NCBI GenBank assembly: GCA_040954595.2
Contig: CM082596.2
Coordinates: 10,974,001-11,038,000 of the forward strand
Source: Balanoglossus misakiensis
Taxonomy: Eukaryota > Hemichordata
Length of the DNA stretch: 64,000 nucleotides
Direction: 5' to 3'
Part shown: positions 24,033-34,735 of the stretch, piece by piece
Layout: each line of letters opens with the position of its first letter
How positions within the stretch are numbered: position 1 is the first letter of the stretch
Translations under genes and position numbers: made by a program
The notes under the pieces: generated by a model
What the model was told of the DNA's origin: nothing
What the model saw: the letters and a program-made list of their open reading frames with translations, nothing else
Databases searched by the model: none

Positions 24033-25961
24033 TTTCTTACATCATAAATGGAATTCAAAGAATGGTCACATAACGGGCCATGTTTTACTAAAAAGACTTA
24101 TGTATAGTTTCAAGGCTTTGTTTTGGAATAATGAATTCTCTCCAAGATTTAAGTTGAACAGTTACAGAATGAAAACAAATATTCAAATAGTTATGCCAGA
24201 ATGTTGTAAGGGATAGATTAATATTGCAAATAATTTAATTTCTTACATCATAAATGGAATTCAAAGAATGGTCACATAACGGGCCATGTTTTACAAAAAG
24301 ACTTTTGTATAGTTTCAAGGCTTTGTTTTGGAATAACGAATTCTCTACAGGATTTAAGTGGAACAGTCACAGAATGAAAACAAATATGGAAAGAGTTATG
24401 CTGGAATGTTGTAAGAGATAGATTAATATTGCAAATAATTTAATTTCTTACATCATAAAATGAATTCAACGAATGGTCACATAACAGGATATGTTTTACT
24501 AAAAACACTTATGTATAGTTACAAGGCTTTGTTTTGGAATAACGAATTCTCTACAAGATTTAAGTGGAACAGTCACAGAATGAAAACAAATATGGAAAGA
24601 GTTATGCTGGAATGTTATAAGGGATAGATTAATATTGCAAATAAATATTATTTCTTACATCATAAAATGAATTCAAAGAATGGTCACATAACAGGATATG
24701 TTTTACTAAAAAGACTTATGTTATAGATTCAAGGCTTTGTTTTGGAATAACGAATTCTCTACAAGATTTAAGTGGAACAGTCACAGAATGAAAACAAATA
24801 TGGAAAGAGTTATGCCGGAATGTTGTAAGGGATAGATTAATATTGCAAAAAATTTAATTTCTTACATCATAAATGGAATTCAAAGAAACGTCACGTAACA
24901 GGATATGTATAGTTTCAAGCCTTTGTTTTGGAGTAACGAATTCTCTACAAGATTTAAGTGGAACAGTCACAGAATGGAAACAAATATGGAAAGAGTTATG
25001 CTGAAATGTTGTAAGGGATAGATTAATATTGCATACAATTTAATTTCTTACATCATAAATGGAATTCAAAGAATGGTCACATAACGGGCCATGTTTTACT
25101 AAAAAGACTTATGTATAGTTTCAAGGCTTTGTTTTGGAATAACGAATTCTCTCCAAGATTTAAGTTGAACAGTTACAGAATGAAAACAAATATTCAAATA
25201 GTTATGCCAGAATGTTGTAAGGGATAGATTAATATTGCAAATAATTTAATTTCTCACATCATAAATGGAATTCAAAGAATGGTCACATAACGGGCCATGT
25301 TTTACAAAAAGACTTTTGTATAGTTTCAAGGCTTTGTTTTGGAATAACGAATTCTCTACAGGATTTAAGTGGAACAGTCACAGAATGAAAACAAATATGG
25401 AAAGAGTTATGCTGGAATGTTGTAAGAGATAGATTAATATTGCAAATAATTTAATTTCTTACATCATAAAATGAATTCAACGAATGGTCACATAACAGGA
25501 TATGTTTTACTAAAAACACTTATGTATAGTTACAAGGCTTTGTTTTGGAATAACGAATTCTCTACAAGATTTAAGTGGAACAGTCACAGAATGAAAACAA
25601 ATATGGAAAGAGTTATGCTGGAATGTTATAAGGGATAGATTAATATTGCAAATAATTTAATTTCTTACATCATAAAATGAATTCAAAGAATGGTCACATA
25701 ACAGGATATGTTTTACTAAAAAGACTTATGTTATAGATTCAAGGCTTTGTTTTGGAATAACGAATTCTCTACAAGATTTAAGTGGAACAGTCACAGAATG
25801 AAAACAAATATGGAAAGAGTTATGCCGGAATGTTGTAAGGGATAGATTAATATTGCAAAAAATTTAATTTCTTACATCATAAATGGAATTCAAAGAAACG
25901 TCACGTAACAGGATATGTATAGTTTCAAGCCTTTGTTTTGGAGTAACGAATTCTCTACAAG
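24033..25961. repeat. Higher-order repeat, 1011-bp period, two copies
   Basis: Five monomers (four long, one short) are duplicated. The variant TTATGCCAGA is at 24191 and 25202, and GACTTTTGTA is at about 24300 and 25311, all 1011 bp apart. The second copy is cut at the CACTA insertion, which dates the duplication before the insertion. Confidence 0.8.
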
Positions 25962-25964
25962 ATT
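25962..25964. other. Left target-site duplication (ATT) of CACTA transposon
   Basis: ATT directly precedes the CACTG terminus and is repeated at 38818-38820 after the right terminus. The empty satellite reads CAAG-ATT-TAAGTGG with one ATT (for example at 24952-24954). A 3-bp duplication is the hallmark of EnSpm/CACTA insertion. Confidence 0.92.
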
Positions 25965-25987
25965 CACTGTACCAAATATTGGATTTG
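25965..25987 (+). repeat. Left terminal inverted repeat of CACTA transposon
   Basis: It begins CACTGTACCAAATATTGG. Its reverse complement is found at 38795-38817 with one mismatch (AAATATT versus AAAAATT) in 23 bp. CACTG is the usual terminus of animal EnSpm elements and should be the transposase cleavage site. Confidence 0.94.
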
Positions 25988-27440
25988 ACACACTGTGTCA
26001 GGGGTGGGTAAAGCATGGTGATATATTGGGGGGAAACTTTAACCAGGCAGGTCACATGAAAGGAAGACTTTATCCTTTGAATTCGGTGACATACATGATA
26101 AGATTTGTCACTTTTGACACCTTTTTTTCCAATTTGACATAGACGAAGATGTATCTTTTCCTTTGGACACAGTAGGCAAAGTCCGGTCTGTGTTTAAAAT
26201 GATACCCTGGTCACACACAGTGACAAATGTCAGACTTTGACTATTGTGTTAAATTATCTAATTTATGCATTGTTAATCACCATCTGTGAAGTTTAGTGCA
26301 GGTAATTCTTTTCCAGGGTTGAAACATACTATGCTTTGAATACATGTTTCCTATGGGTTGTTGAAGGAAACAGTAGGATCTGTTTCTCCAGCATTTATGA
26401 CACTGTTTTCAACATGTTTGTGTGGTGGCAATATGTGATTATATGTTGGTATACATCATGGGTTGGTAAATGTTATACGTAGTGCTGGGTTTGATACCCT
26501 GTTTTGGGGGCGGGTAAATTTTAGGGGGAACTTTATCTAGCCATGGAATATGTGAGGAATAGCCAATACTTTGAATTGGGAACATACTTGACAACATTGA
26601 TCACTCTTGACAACTTTACATGGACTGTAACTAAGAAAAAATGTGTGTCTTTGCATTAACTTTTCCATCTGGACACAGTAGGCAAAGTCCGGTCTGTGTT
26701 TAAAATGATACCCTGGTCACACACAGTGACAAATGTCAGCCTTTGACTATTGTGTTAAATTATCTAATTTATGCATTGTTAATCACCATCTGTGAAGTTT
26801 AGTGCAGGTAATTCTTTTCCAGGGTTGAAACATACTATGCTTTGAATACATGTTTCCTATGGGTTGTTGAAGGAAACAGTAGGATCTGTTTCTCCAGCAT
26901 TTATGACACTGTTTTCAACATGTTTGTGTGGTGGCAATATGTGATTATATGTTGGTATACATCATGGGTTGGTAAATGTTATACGTAGTGCTGGGTTTGA
27001 TACCCTGTTTTGGGGGCGGGTAAATTTTAGGGGGAACTTTATCTAGCCATGGAATATGTGAGGAATAGCCAATACTTTGAATTGGGAACATACTTGACAA
27101 CATTGATCACTCTTGACAACTTTACATGGACTGTAACTAAGAAAAGATGTGTGTCTTTGCATTAACTTTTCCATCTGGACACAGTAGGCAAAGTCCGGTC
27201 TGTGTTTAAAATGATACCCTGGTCACACACAGTGACAAATGTCAGCCTTTGACTATTGTGTTAAATTATCTAATTTATGCATTGTTAATCACCATCTGTG
27301 AAGTTTAGTGCAGGTAATTCTTTTCCAGGGTTGAAACATACTATGCTTTGAATACATGTTTCCGATGGGTTGTTGAAGGAAACAGTAGGATCTGTTTCTC
27401 CAGCATTTATGACACTGTTTTTAATATGCTTGTTGGTGGC
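25965..27440. repeat. 506-bp tandem repeats at the left end of the CACTA transposon
   Basis: The sequence ACAGTAGGCAAAGTCCGG follows GGAC at 26165, 26671 and 27177, exactly 506 bp apart. The first two units are near identical and the third breaks off near 27440. The stretch from the terminus to 26164 is a diverged version of the end of the unit: GGGTGGGTAAA.. and CTTTGAATTCGG.. against GGGCGGGTAAA.. and CTTTGAATTGGG... So the array effectively starts at the terminus. Subterminal repeats bind transposase or its partner in CACTA elements; units this long are unusual. Confidence 0.85.
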
Positions 27441-28512
27441 AATATGTGTATATTTCGCTATGGTTGATAAACATCATGGTTCTTCATGTCATGATGAAAA
27501 TTAAAACTATGCCCCAAAAACTATCATTTTTGTAAACCATTGTTATGAAAAATAAAACACTACAGTAAAGGGCCTTGCCTGTTGATGTGGTACACTTTAT
27601 CATATAAATTCAAAACTGGTAGCTAAGGGCAGTGTTTGCACAGAGGAGTCTCTTGAATGCCTTCACTCATTCACACCTCTTCAGTGACAATGCCAGGAGT
27701 ATATTGACATGAAGCTGTTTGCTCAGCAGTGTTTCAACTGCCAGCCGCCTGAGTTCATTTTAAGACTCAAACACTGAAAATATTGTATCAGTCAATAATA
27801 TAACCTACACGGGGTGTTAAATTCATCATGTTTTAAAGTTATGTTGATACCTGATCTGCATTGTGATTCACGGGGCAACCAAGAGTAAAGCTTGTCCAAA
27901 GTTGACAAAGCAAAAGACCAGACTAAGTGCCAGTTGTAAAATGTGCTTCATTCCAAGGACCTTGGTGATGAGTCATGATTTGGGGAACGTTCACGCAACC
28001 CGTTTTTTTCACTAGAATCACACATGCAATGATATAACCATGAAATTGCAGTGCAACAACGGCAAATTGTGCTGAAGCATCAGATGTTTTACCCAACATA
28101 CCAGTAAAGTACTGAGTTTGTACAGCTGTTCGAATGGAAATTCAAAGTTTCAGTTTCAATTATAACATATGATTTCAAGAGATACTATAGTACAACCCAG
28201 CCCACAAGTCTCTATCGAAATTGAACAGATCACAAGAGTCATGCGACCTGTTGTGCAACTTGCACAAAATCATGTCTTGACTATACAAGCTTCCAGTGTA
28301 AATATTGGGCCAGTACTGATCTCCTAAATTCCACTGTGTAATGGCCTCTGAAAGAAAATGTATGCAAATTGCACAGAATTATCGTGTTCTAGAAATGTAG
28401 CACGATGAGGCATCAGAAAGGTTTCTATAAAGTTCAGACCAGCTGTGTTCCACAAACAATGCAATTGTTTTCAAACAATGCATATTGTCAATCTTTCTCC
28501 ATTGGGGCACAA
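27441..28512. other. Noncoding spacer of the CACTA transposon
   Basis: About 1.07 kb between the left tandem repeats and the hairpin. I see no open frame of note, no repeat and no RNA gene. Base composition is like the rest of the transposon and unlike the satellite. Confidence 0.6.
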
Positions 28513-28555
28513 GTCACACCGAGTGCTCAGAACATAATAGCGCACTCGGTGTGAC
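28513..28555. other. Perfect 14-bp inverted repeat (hairpin)
   Basis: GTCACACCGAGTGC (28513-28526) and its exact reverse complement GCACTCGGTGTGAC (28542-28555) are separated by 15 bp. It lies about 750 bp beyond the transposase stop. It could be a footprint of a small element or a structural signal; nothing in the sequence settles which. Confidence 0.6.
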
Positions 28556-28762
28556 CTGTGCACAGGGATGGACCATTCGATTTTGTGAGGGAGAGCTGGA
28601 GGATTTTGGAAATAAATGTTCAAAGCTTTTTGCCAGAAAAAAACACTTGTTTGTGCGGGCGGGGTAAAAAAAATGCTTCCAACAAAGCTTTCAACAAAAG
28701 TTGCTGCCACAGATTATGTCTTGGCTTTGAATTTCAGCCTATATCAATACATGTAATAAATA

Positions 28763-28954
28763 CTGTAAAACACTTTTTTTCGCGAGTCTAAATTTTTGCA
28801 ATATCGAGAGAGGCCAGTTATGCGAGTATTAATTTTCGCACTTTCACACATTGTTCTTTCACAACTATATGTATGCGAGTCTGAATTTTCGTGTTTTTTG
28901 GCTCTTGCCTATTTAGCGTAAATTTAATGCTCGCGAAAATAAAGTGTTTTACAG
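28763..28954. mobile_element. Nested 192-bp MITE with GCGAG repeats
   Basis: Ends are CTGTAAAACACTTT (left, then TTTTCGCGAG) and the inverted equivalent on the right (CTCGCGAAAATAAAGTG..TTTTACAG), differing by one base insertion over 24-25 bp. Each end is flanked by TA (28761-28762, 28955-28956), as expected for TA-targeting Tc1/mariner-like or related MITEs. Inside, a GCGAGT(C/A)T-(A/G)AATTTT(T/C)G motif is repeated at about 28781, 28821 and 28874. It has no coding capacity. It lies between the transposase poly(A) region and the left repeats, so it probably does not disturb the host element. Confidence 0.82.
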
Positions 28955-29036
28955 TATATCACTACATGTACTTTCAAAACCCATTGTTTGCCATGCAGCA
29001 ACTTGACCTCATGGAGAAGTGCTACTTGCCATAGAG

Positions 29037-29066
29037 TACATACACACATACACACATACATACCGG
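29037..29066. repeat. CA/CATA microsatellite
   Basis: A short ACACACATACACACATACAT tract, followed by further TACATG/CATACA-rich sequence to about 29110. It is imperfect and has no visible function. Confidence 0.6.
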
Positions 29067-29144
29067 TAGTTACATGCATGCATAAATACCAGTACATGTA
29101 CATACAACAGATACCATCACACTACTCTGATTATCATTCAGTCA

Positions 29145-29150
29145 TTTATT
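29145..29150 (-). terminator. Probable poly(A) signal of the CACTA transposase gene
   Basis: TTTATT on the plus strand gives AATAAA on the minus strand, 131 bp past the transposase stop codon. It is the first canonical signal I found downstream of the gene. Confidence 0.5.
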
Positions 29151-29280
29151 ACAATAAAATAATCCTGATATATATATACAACATATGCACTTCTTAGTAC
29201 TAATCCTTTGCCTTCCAATTTGGAAAAAAGGGTAAAACATTTACAATTACTAGTCACCTAGGCCATGTCAAGCTTACATT

Positions 29281-32247
29281 TTACAAATACAGTTTATCCG
29301 TATGAGGTATGACACACATTACTTGTTCTCTATTTATTGTGTCAAAACCTGCAATAAATTTACCATGAATTTGTTGCACTGGTATGAATGATGCTGGACC
29401 AGACATTTCATAAGCATCCTTACACCAAACCTCCACTGGTTCACCATAGTGGTTTATATTGTGGTGTTGCTGAAACCACCGAACCTTTGCTGACACAAAC
29501 AATTCTTGTTTACCATTAATAGTTAAATACTGAGAAAAATAGTATTCAACAATGCCTGGTCTAAGCAAGCCATTATTACAATCAATTTTGCCTCCAAGTG
29601 TACACCAACGAGCTAGGATAAGAGAATATCTCCTGTATCGAGAGTCTTCAGAGCCCAAAACATCTTGAGCGAATTTAACAGCTGCAGATTTCTTTATATA
29701 TCCAGTTACAGTATGGAGAACAGATTCTTCAAGAAATATTTTGTACATCTCTTTTAGGTTGGCCATCCAGGATGAATCTAGGAGGTCCATAGAAATGGGC
29801 CCCACCATGTGAAATAAATGCACTGTTTGTAGGGCAACAGACAAATTGAAATCAGCAAGTCCCAATCGCAATCTGCCTAACAACACAGCTGATTTGTCCT
29901 CACCACATCTTTGTGCTTCTTGCCTGTTAAGAGGGAAAAACGCATTAAAATCCTGATAGTCTTTTGGTTTTGGCATGTTATGCAGTAACTGTTCATTTAG
30001 AAATTTCCGCATTATTTGTATTTCAATTGACCTGTGATTAGCACAGTATTCAGATAGTATGCCATTGTATCTTTCATATGGGAAGGTCCAGAAAGAATAC
30101 ACTGGTCCATAATCTAGAATACAGTCAACCAGATGGGTGTGGTAATGCATATTTGGTGTCACCTTTTCTGCTCCATAAATCTTCTCAAACTGACGACAAA
30201 ATTGCATTAGGTAAGAATGACCTTTAGCAATATTACTCAAAGTTATAACTGGAGAGCAAAGAAAATGGCAGGCTAACACAAAAAGGCGCCACATTTCCAT
30301 ATCTTTCCTTGGTAAAATTCCTTTCAAAGCAAAAACCGAGAAAAGAGTGATCCAATGCTTCCACTGGTCAGCAGTGAAACCACCAAAACTTGTTGCAATT
30401 TTCAAAGGCATTCTTCCCATGTTTGATGGAACTTTGGTAATATCAATCTTTTGCTGTATAGTTTCAAGTTGACCTTTAGAAATTTTGGGTTTGTTTTTGT
30501 CTAGCCACACATTCTTCATAATGTGTTTACCAGTTCCCAAGAATAAATTGTGCAGTGGGTCAATAACATGAAACCTAACACAGTCAAAATAGACCAGCTT
30601 CATTAGAGATGTGTATCGTACACCATATTTTGACACTAATGCATCCCGATCTGCTTTTGACATTTGCCCATCAGTCTCTTCAGCTTGTTTTCGATGTTGT
30701 GCATTGTGCCTGCTATTTGATGGCTCAAAACCACCGAAGTTAATCTTGTCAGCAAAGTTCCCAACGATAAATTCTTTTTCACATTTGGAGCAACCTTTCT
30801 TAGCCATATGCCCAACAAAACCACACAGCTTTCTTGTTGCTGGTACATCAGAAACAACATTAATCAGTGCAGCATGGAATGTACAAATGACATGTTTGCC
30901 AAATTCAATGATTGGGCATTTTAAACCTTCCTCCCATAATAATTTCATTTCTTCTACAAAAGGGTTAAGAAATGAATTAATATTCAATGAAGGCTCTCTT
31001 GGACCAGGTAACAACCCAACAAGAATTACATTTTCCTTTTTGTACCGCTCAGCACGTGGTAAGTTGAGAATGACCAAGTAAAGTGCTCCAACACTGTATG
31101 GAAGGTGTTTGAATGGGCAGAACCAATCTAAATTTAGTTGCAATGCGTAATTTTTAGAAGAACTTAAGAATGGCCTGCCACTTACATTCTGAAACTCTTT
31201 CCAAATTCTTCCATCATAAATGTCAGACAGGACACCAGGGGATTGTTTTCTGTCACGCCAAAGTTCACATTTTGGAACAAAATCATGTCGTTTCACAAGA
31301 TCTGACAAGGATTGTAAAACAGATTTGTAACAATAAACTTTAAATGGATACAAACGTTTCTTATTTCCCTGGAGTTCTACTTCTTTCAGTAAAGGTGTCC
31401 CACATGGTTGTCTATGCTTTTTCTGCCGATGTGCAGGAAACTCTATAAATTTGCATTTGATTGGAATGTTTTGACCACCCACCCGCTTGTAGCAATCCTC
31501 AAACTTGTAAAGTGAACTGCACTTTTGACAAATAACATACTTGATGAATCTGTCTTCATTTAAGCCAATGATTTGTTTCAGTTTGTACAAACTAACAGGC
31601 AAGAGGGCAGAGAATGCAGCAACACATGGGGACATTTGTCCTAACACAAGGAACAGTGTCCTAAAAAATCCAAGTATCAACATCATACAAGTTTCAGTAA
31701 CACTGTGAAAATACCACAGGTAAGACAAAAAAAGACAAAACCAATTGGCTAAAGTCAACAAACGTGGGTCAGTTGACTCTTCTACAAGTACAGGCACAAA
31801 CAGATTTGATGAGTCCAATCCTTCTTTGAAATCCCTATTGAGTTCATTCTCATCCACAGTGTCCCAAATCTCAAAATTACAATGATCATTCATAAAGTCC
31901 TTCTCTTCTTGCTCACTAGGTTGATCAAAGTACATACGATCTTCTTCGTCCAAAGTTTCTATAAAATGTTCAAAGTTCTTGTGTGGTTCTCCATTGCTTG
32001 TATTCTCTTTGAAGTGGATATTAGGGCAGTCATCAAGACAGCTGCTGTGGCCAGCCTCAAGTTCAGTGTCATCAGTGTCTATCCATGTGTTATTACTGAA
32101 CAACAATCTATCTTCTTCTCGTTCAATGTCATCAACTGTAGTCCAGGTGTTTGAAACTTCATTGAAGTATTGTTTGCGATGCCGCTTGTAAACTTTCGTT
32201 ATCACCTCCTCATTACAGTGGGGGCAGTATTTTCTTTTTGAAGCCAT
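29281..32247 (-). CDS. EnSpm/CACTA transposase (Tnp2-like), 988 aa
   Basis: This is the DDE-type enzyme that should bind and cut the CACTG ends of the element in the nucleus. The N-terminus has a C8PHC11..H23 zinc-finger-like motif and an acidic stretch (about 30-165). A second cysteine/histidine cluster lies at about 240-283 (CQKC, C265, H273, H278, C282). The core holds D374 in LNLDWFCPF and D467 in VVSDVP. A D563-PL-H566 motif fits the [C/D]-x2-H signature of the CACTA clan. E725 in FPYERYNG is the likely third acid. The segments GLLPGPREPSLNINSF (411-426) and TADQWKHW (625-632) are further Tnp2 landmarks. Assignment of the catalytic E is inference. The ORF is uninterrupted. Start: ATG at 32247, 7 bp after a 3' splice site; an in-frame ATG in the upstream exon could add nine residues. 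Confidence 0.93.
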   Translation of the reverse strand: MASKRKYCPHCNEEVITKVYKRHRKQYFNEVSNTWTTVDDIEREEDRLLFSNNTWIDTDDTELEAGHSSCLDDCPNIHFKENTSNGEPHKNFEHFIETLDEEDRMYFDQPSEQEEKDFMNDHCNFEIWDTVDENELNRDFKEGLDSSNLFVPVLVEESTDPRLLTLANWFCLFLSYLWYFHSVTETCMMLILGFFRTLFLVLGQMSPCVAAFSALLPVSLYKLKQIIGLNEDRFIKYVICQKCSSLYKFEDCYKRVGGQNIPIKCKFIEFPAHRQKKHRQPCGTPLLKEVELQGNKKRLYPFKVYCYKSVLQSLSDLVKRHDFVPKCELWRDRKQSPGVLSDIYDGRIWKEFQNVSGRPFLSSSKNYALQLNLDWFCPFKHLPYSVGALYLVILNLPRAERYKKENVILVGLLPGPREPSLNINSFLNPFVEEMKLLWEEGLKCPIIEFGKHVICTFHAALINVVSDVPATRKLCGFVGHMAKKGCSKCEKEFIVGNFADKINFGGFEPSNSRHNAQHRKQAEETDGQMSKADRDALVSKYGVRYTSLMKLVYFDCVRFHVIDPLHNLFLGTGKHIMKNVWLDKNKPKISKGQLETIQQKIDITKVPSNMGRMPLKIATSFGGFTADQWKHWITLFSVFALKGILPRKDMEMWRLFVLACHFLCSPVITLSNIAKGHSYLMQFCRQFEKIYGAEKVTPNMHYHTHLVDCILDYGPVYSFWTFPYERYNGILSEYCANHRSIEIQIMRKFLNEQLLHNMPKPKDYQDFNAFFPLNRQEAQRCGEDKSAVLLGRLRLGLADFNLSVALQTVHLFHMVGPISMDLLDSSWMANLKEMYKIFLEESVLHTVTGYIKKSAAVKFAQDVLGSEDSRYRRYSLILARWCTLGGKIDCNNGLLRPGIVEYYFSQYLTINGKQELFVSAKVRWFQQHHNINHYGEPVEVWCKDAYEMSGPASFIPVQQIHGKFIAGFDTINREQVMCVIPHTDKLYL

Positions 32248-32254
32248 TTGTTCC

Positions 32255-33939
32255 CTTAGAAGAGAAAGGAGACATAAGTTAATAAGTAATTTTTATCAAC
32301 AGACGACATCAAATTGGCCATCTTCATGATATCAACACGGTGCTACTTTTCCATACTTCTTTTGGAATGAGTCTTATCCGTTTGCAATTTGTCCATTCAT
32401 AGTGACTGTAGTGGTATCAGATAACCTGTCCACAATGTTTTCAACTATTCAAAGAAGCCCTGAGATAGTTTCAATGTGAATGTGCTTCAACAGAGCAGCC
32501 ACCTGTTTAAAGTGAGAAGCAGCCACCCCTTTGTCACCTCTGTGGTCACTTAAAATAATATACACTGTTATGCCAAGGAAACTGAATGTGGATATTTTTT
32601 AAAACTTTGTGCAAAGGTAACTGGCCACTAAACAGGTGCTCTGTGAAAATGAATGTTGAAGGTAGCATATCTGCCAATGAACCACCTATCAATAATAACA
32701 CTAAAACACTTTTGGTAACATGGCCTAAAACTAATGGCTTCTCACAGAAATTTTAACGATGTCAACTGTGTTAGTTTTCTATAATTTCAGATATTCACAT
32801 CCAAGGGAACTGTGTATGTGAAATCACAAGTCCACTGTGAGCTCCAAACATGATGTAAACAACAAGGGTCTTTTACATGCCCATTCCCACAACACCTAAA
32901 TCACTGGCACTAGCAAGTGGGCATGTACAGCAAAGCCAGCCCAGTCGACTTTTTCTTTTTGAAGTTTATCTGTCAGCTTATCTTAATTTGGACATGAAGC
33001 TGTTCACATATACCTGTATAAACCTACACATTACTGGAGAAGGCTTATTTACAAGTGTTTACCAATGGTCTGTGATTGTTGACATACTCATAGTTGGCTT
33101 TGTTTGTTGGGCAGATTATGTAAATAGTACACTATAGTCAAGGTCCAGTAGACATGTGTGCAAATGTCCACTACCTTGTTTGAAGTGGGAATTGTCAGAT
33201 TTCTTGTGTGTTCGGAAAAACTGCAAATTTTTCTGTCTTACAATTTTTCGAACTGACACAGTAGACAGTGTTTGAAAATGCTCCTATGAAAGAGATTTTG
33301 AATAGAAATCAAGACGGTGACACAGACACTATACCTTGTATACATTAGAATTAAATTCTCTGTGACATTTACATGATTCACTGATACATCAATTAACAGT
33401 TACTACATGTACTACCAATATTTATATGTCTTACAATTTAAAAACAGCAATATATGTTTTCCATTGATTGATTCACATCAACTTGAGTAGATCAGTGTTC
33501 TCTCCAGAGGGTTTTAGTGTATCAGGGCCGATATCCTATAATATTTCCTGATATGCTATCAATCAGGCCAATATGCTATCCAATATCCTATTGTAAATGG
33601 CATTGCCTATTCACACGGTCTAGTGATTCAAATTTTAAAGAAAAGATTCAGCTGTGAAATACATCTGGAATAACCTGGCAGACTTCCTGTCACACACATC
33701 ACCAACTCAGGTGTTTTATTGTGAAATGTTAATAAGCTTGTCAAAAACAATTAACAAAAGGCTAACAATCACTCCTTTGTCATTAACAGAGCAATGAATG
33801 TTTAAAGGTCTTAAAATTTCCTTGGCCATTTGTGTTTTAAACTGTAAATAAACGTTATGACCTGTAGATGTATGATAACTAACAATTATTTATGAATGTA
33901 CAGACCTCAAAAAGATAAAGAAACTATTCTGCAACTTAC
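32255..33939 (-). other. Intron 2 of the transposase gene (5' UTR), noncoding
   Basis: Read on the minus strand, it opens with GTAAGTTGC at 33939 after AAG and closes with TTTCTCTTCTAAG at 32255. About 1.7 kb. It holds a loose pair of inverted sequences (ACAGAGCAGCC-ACCTGTTTA near 32490 and TAAACAGGTGCTCTGTG near 32629), perhaps a decayed small element. A short stretch of degenerate CCAATATCCTA/GATATGCTATC repeats lies near 33520-33595. No gene is supported; the plus-strand frame at 32877-33137 shows no recognisable features. Confidence 0.65.
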
Positions 33940-33994
33940 CTTAAGGTGACAGGGAGCATGCAAGCAAAACAGTAGACAGCCTGGCAGAATGAAC
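33940..33994 (-). other. 5' exon 2 of the transposase gene
   Basis: A 55-bp exon on the minus strand. Its 3' splice site is TTTTTCTTATGTAG (ending 33995) and its donor is AAG/GTAAGT at 33940. It contains an ATG (33959-33957) in frame with the main ORF after splicing, adding MLPVTLREQ before the ATG at 32247. Both exon borders are strong matches to GT-AG consensus; the transcript itself is inferred. Confidence 0.7.
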
Positions 33995-34735
33995 CTACAT
34001 AAGAAAAAGAATTCAGTTAAGTTAACAGGATGAAATCATTTCAGTGAGGATTGTGACAATCTCTCTGAATTGACAGTTTCTCACTGGACTGAATTGTGTT
34101 AGTGGAAATTGATCTGTGTATCGAGGTGCAGTAAAACATGGCGCAGAGGTAGCAACGAGTGAACAACGCTTCCCAATGACCTCTTCTAGCCTCAAAATGT
34201 TGATTCGGTCAATTCAGCTTTAATAAGAACCGCACGATAGTCTATCCCGGTCCCGAAATACCGGTAGACCTACTGTGTTATTTAGTCAAAAACTAGACCT
34301 CGGATAAATGATCAATACCTCACAATAAGCTTGGGTGGCCAGATTCACAGAAAAACGTTCCCAAGAACCCAAACAGAAACGCGATTTCAAAGGCAACGAA
34401 GATGATCGTTTAACGTTAACATTTTAAACGTTGTTTATTCATGCTATGGCAGCAAGCAGCATGCCTGGTTTGCGCCACAAAACTTTGCTTTACACTAGTA
34501 ACACGTAAAGGTACATGGAATTGACACTACCGATTTTAATTAGGCTACAAGTAGTTCCGTAACTCGAGGTTTTTCCCGGTGTTGGCCCAGCTACAGCGAC
34601 AGTACGCTACAGCTGGTTTAAACATGGTCCCGGGACCGACTGTAGTTTGATTTGAATGATGATGATTGTTGATTTGATGACTCATATGACGCATGCTATA
34701 GTGTTTCCCACTTATAAACGGTTTTAAAAACTTAC
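33995..34735 (-). other. Intron 1 of the transposase gene (5' UTR), noncoding
   Basis: It begins GTAAGTTTTTAAAAC at 34735 on the minus strand, after TTTAAG, and ends ..TATGTAG at 33995. About 740 bp with no open frame or repeat of note. Confidence 0.65.

Larger units (their letters stand above)
23846..25964. repeat. Satellite array, segment 2
   Basis: Satellite monomers in the same orientation as segment 1 lie between the Ngaro-like element and the CACTA transposon. The last three bases (ATT, 25962-25964) are the left target duplication of the CACTA element. A monomer near 24900-25040 carries two private variants, AGAATGGAAAC and GCATACAATT, that also occur just right of the CACTA element. 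It therefore serves as an uninterrupted comparison for that insertion site. Confidence 0.95.

Noticed and set aside
30611-31081. 156-codon plus-strand frame opposite the transposase
   Set aside because: It is antisense to the conserved Tnp2 core and has no features; a shadow of the real gene.
32490-32645. Possible small inverted-repeat element in the transposase intron
   Set aside because: Arms (ACAGAGCAGCCACCTGTTTA and TAAACAGGTGCTCTGTG) need a 3-base gap, and no flanking duplication is clear; mentioned in the intron entry but not called.
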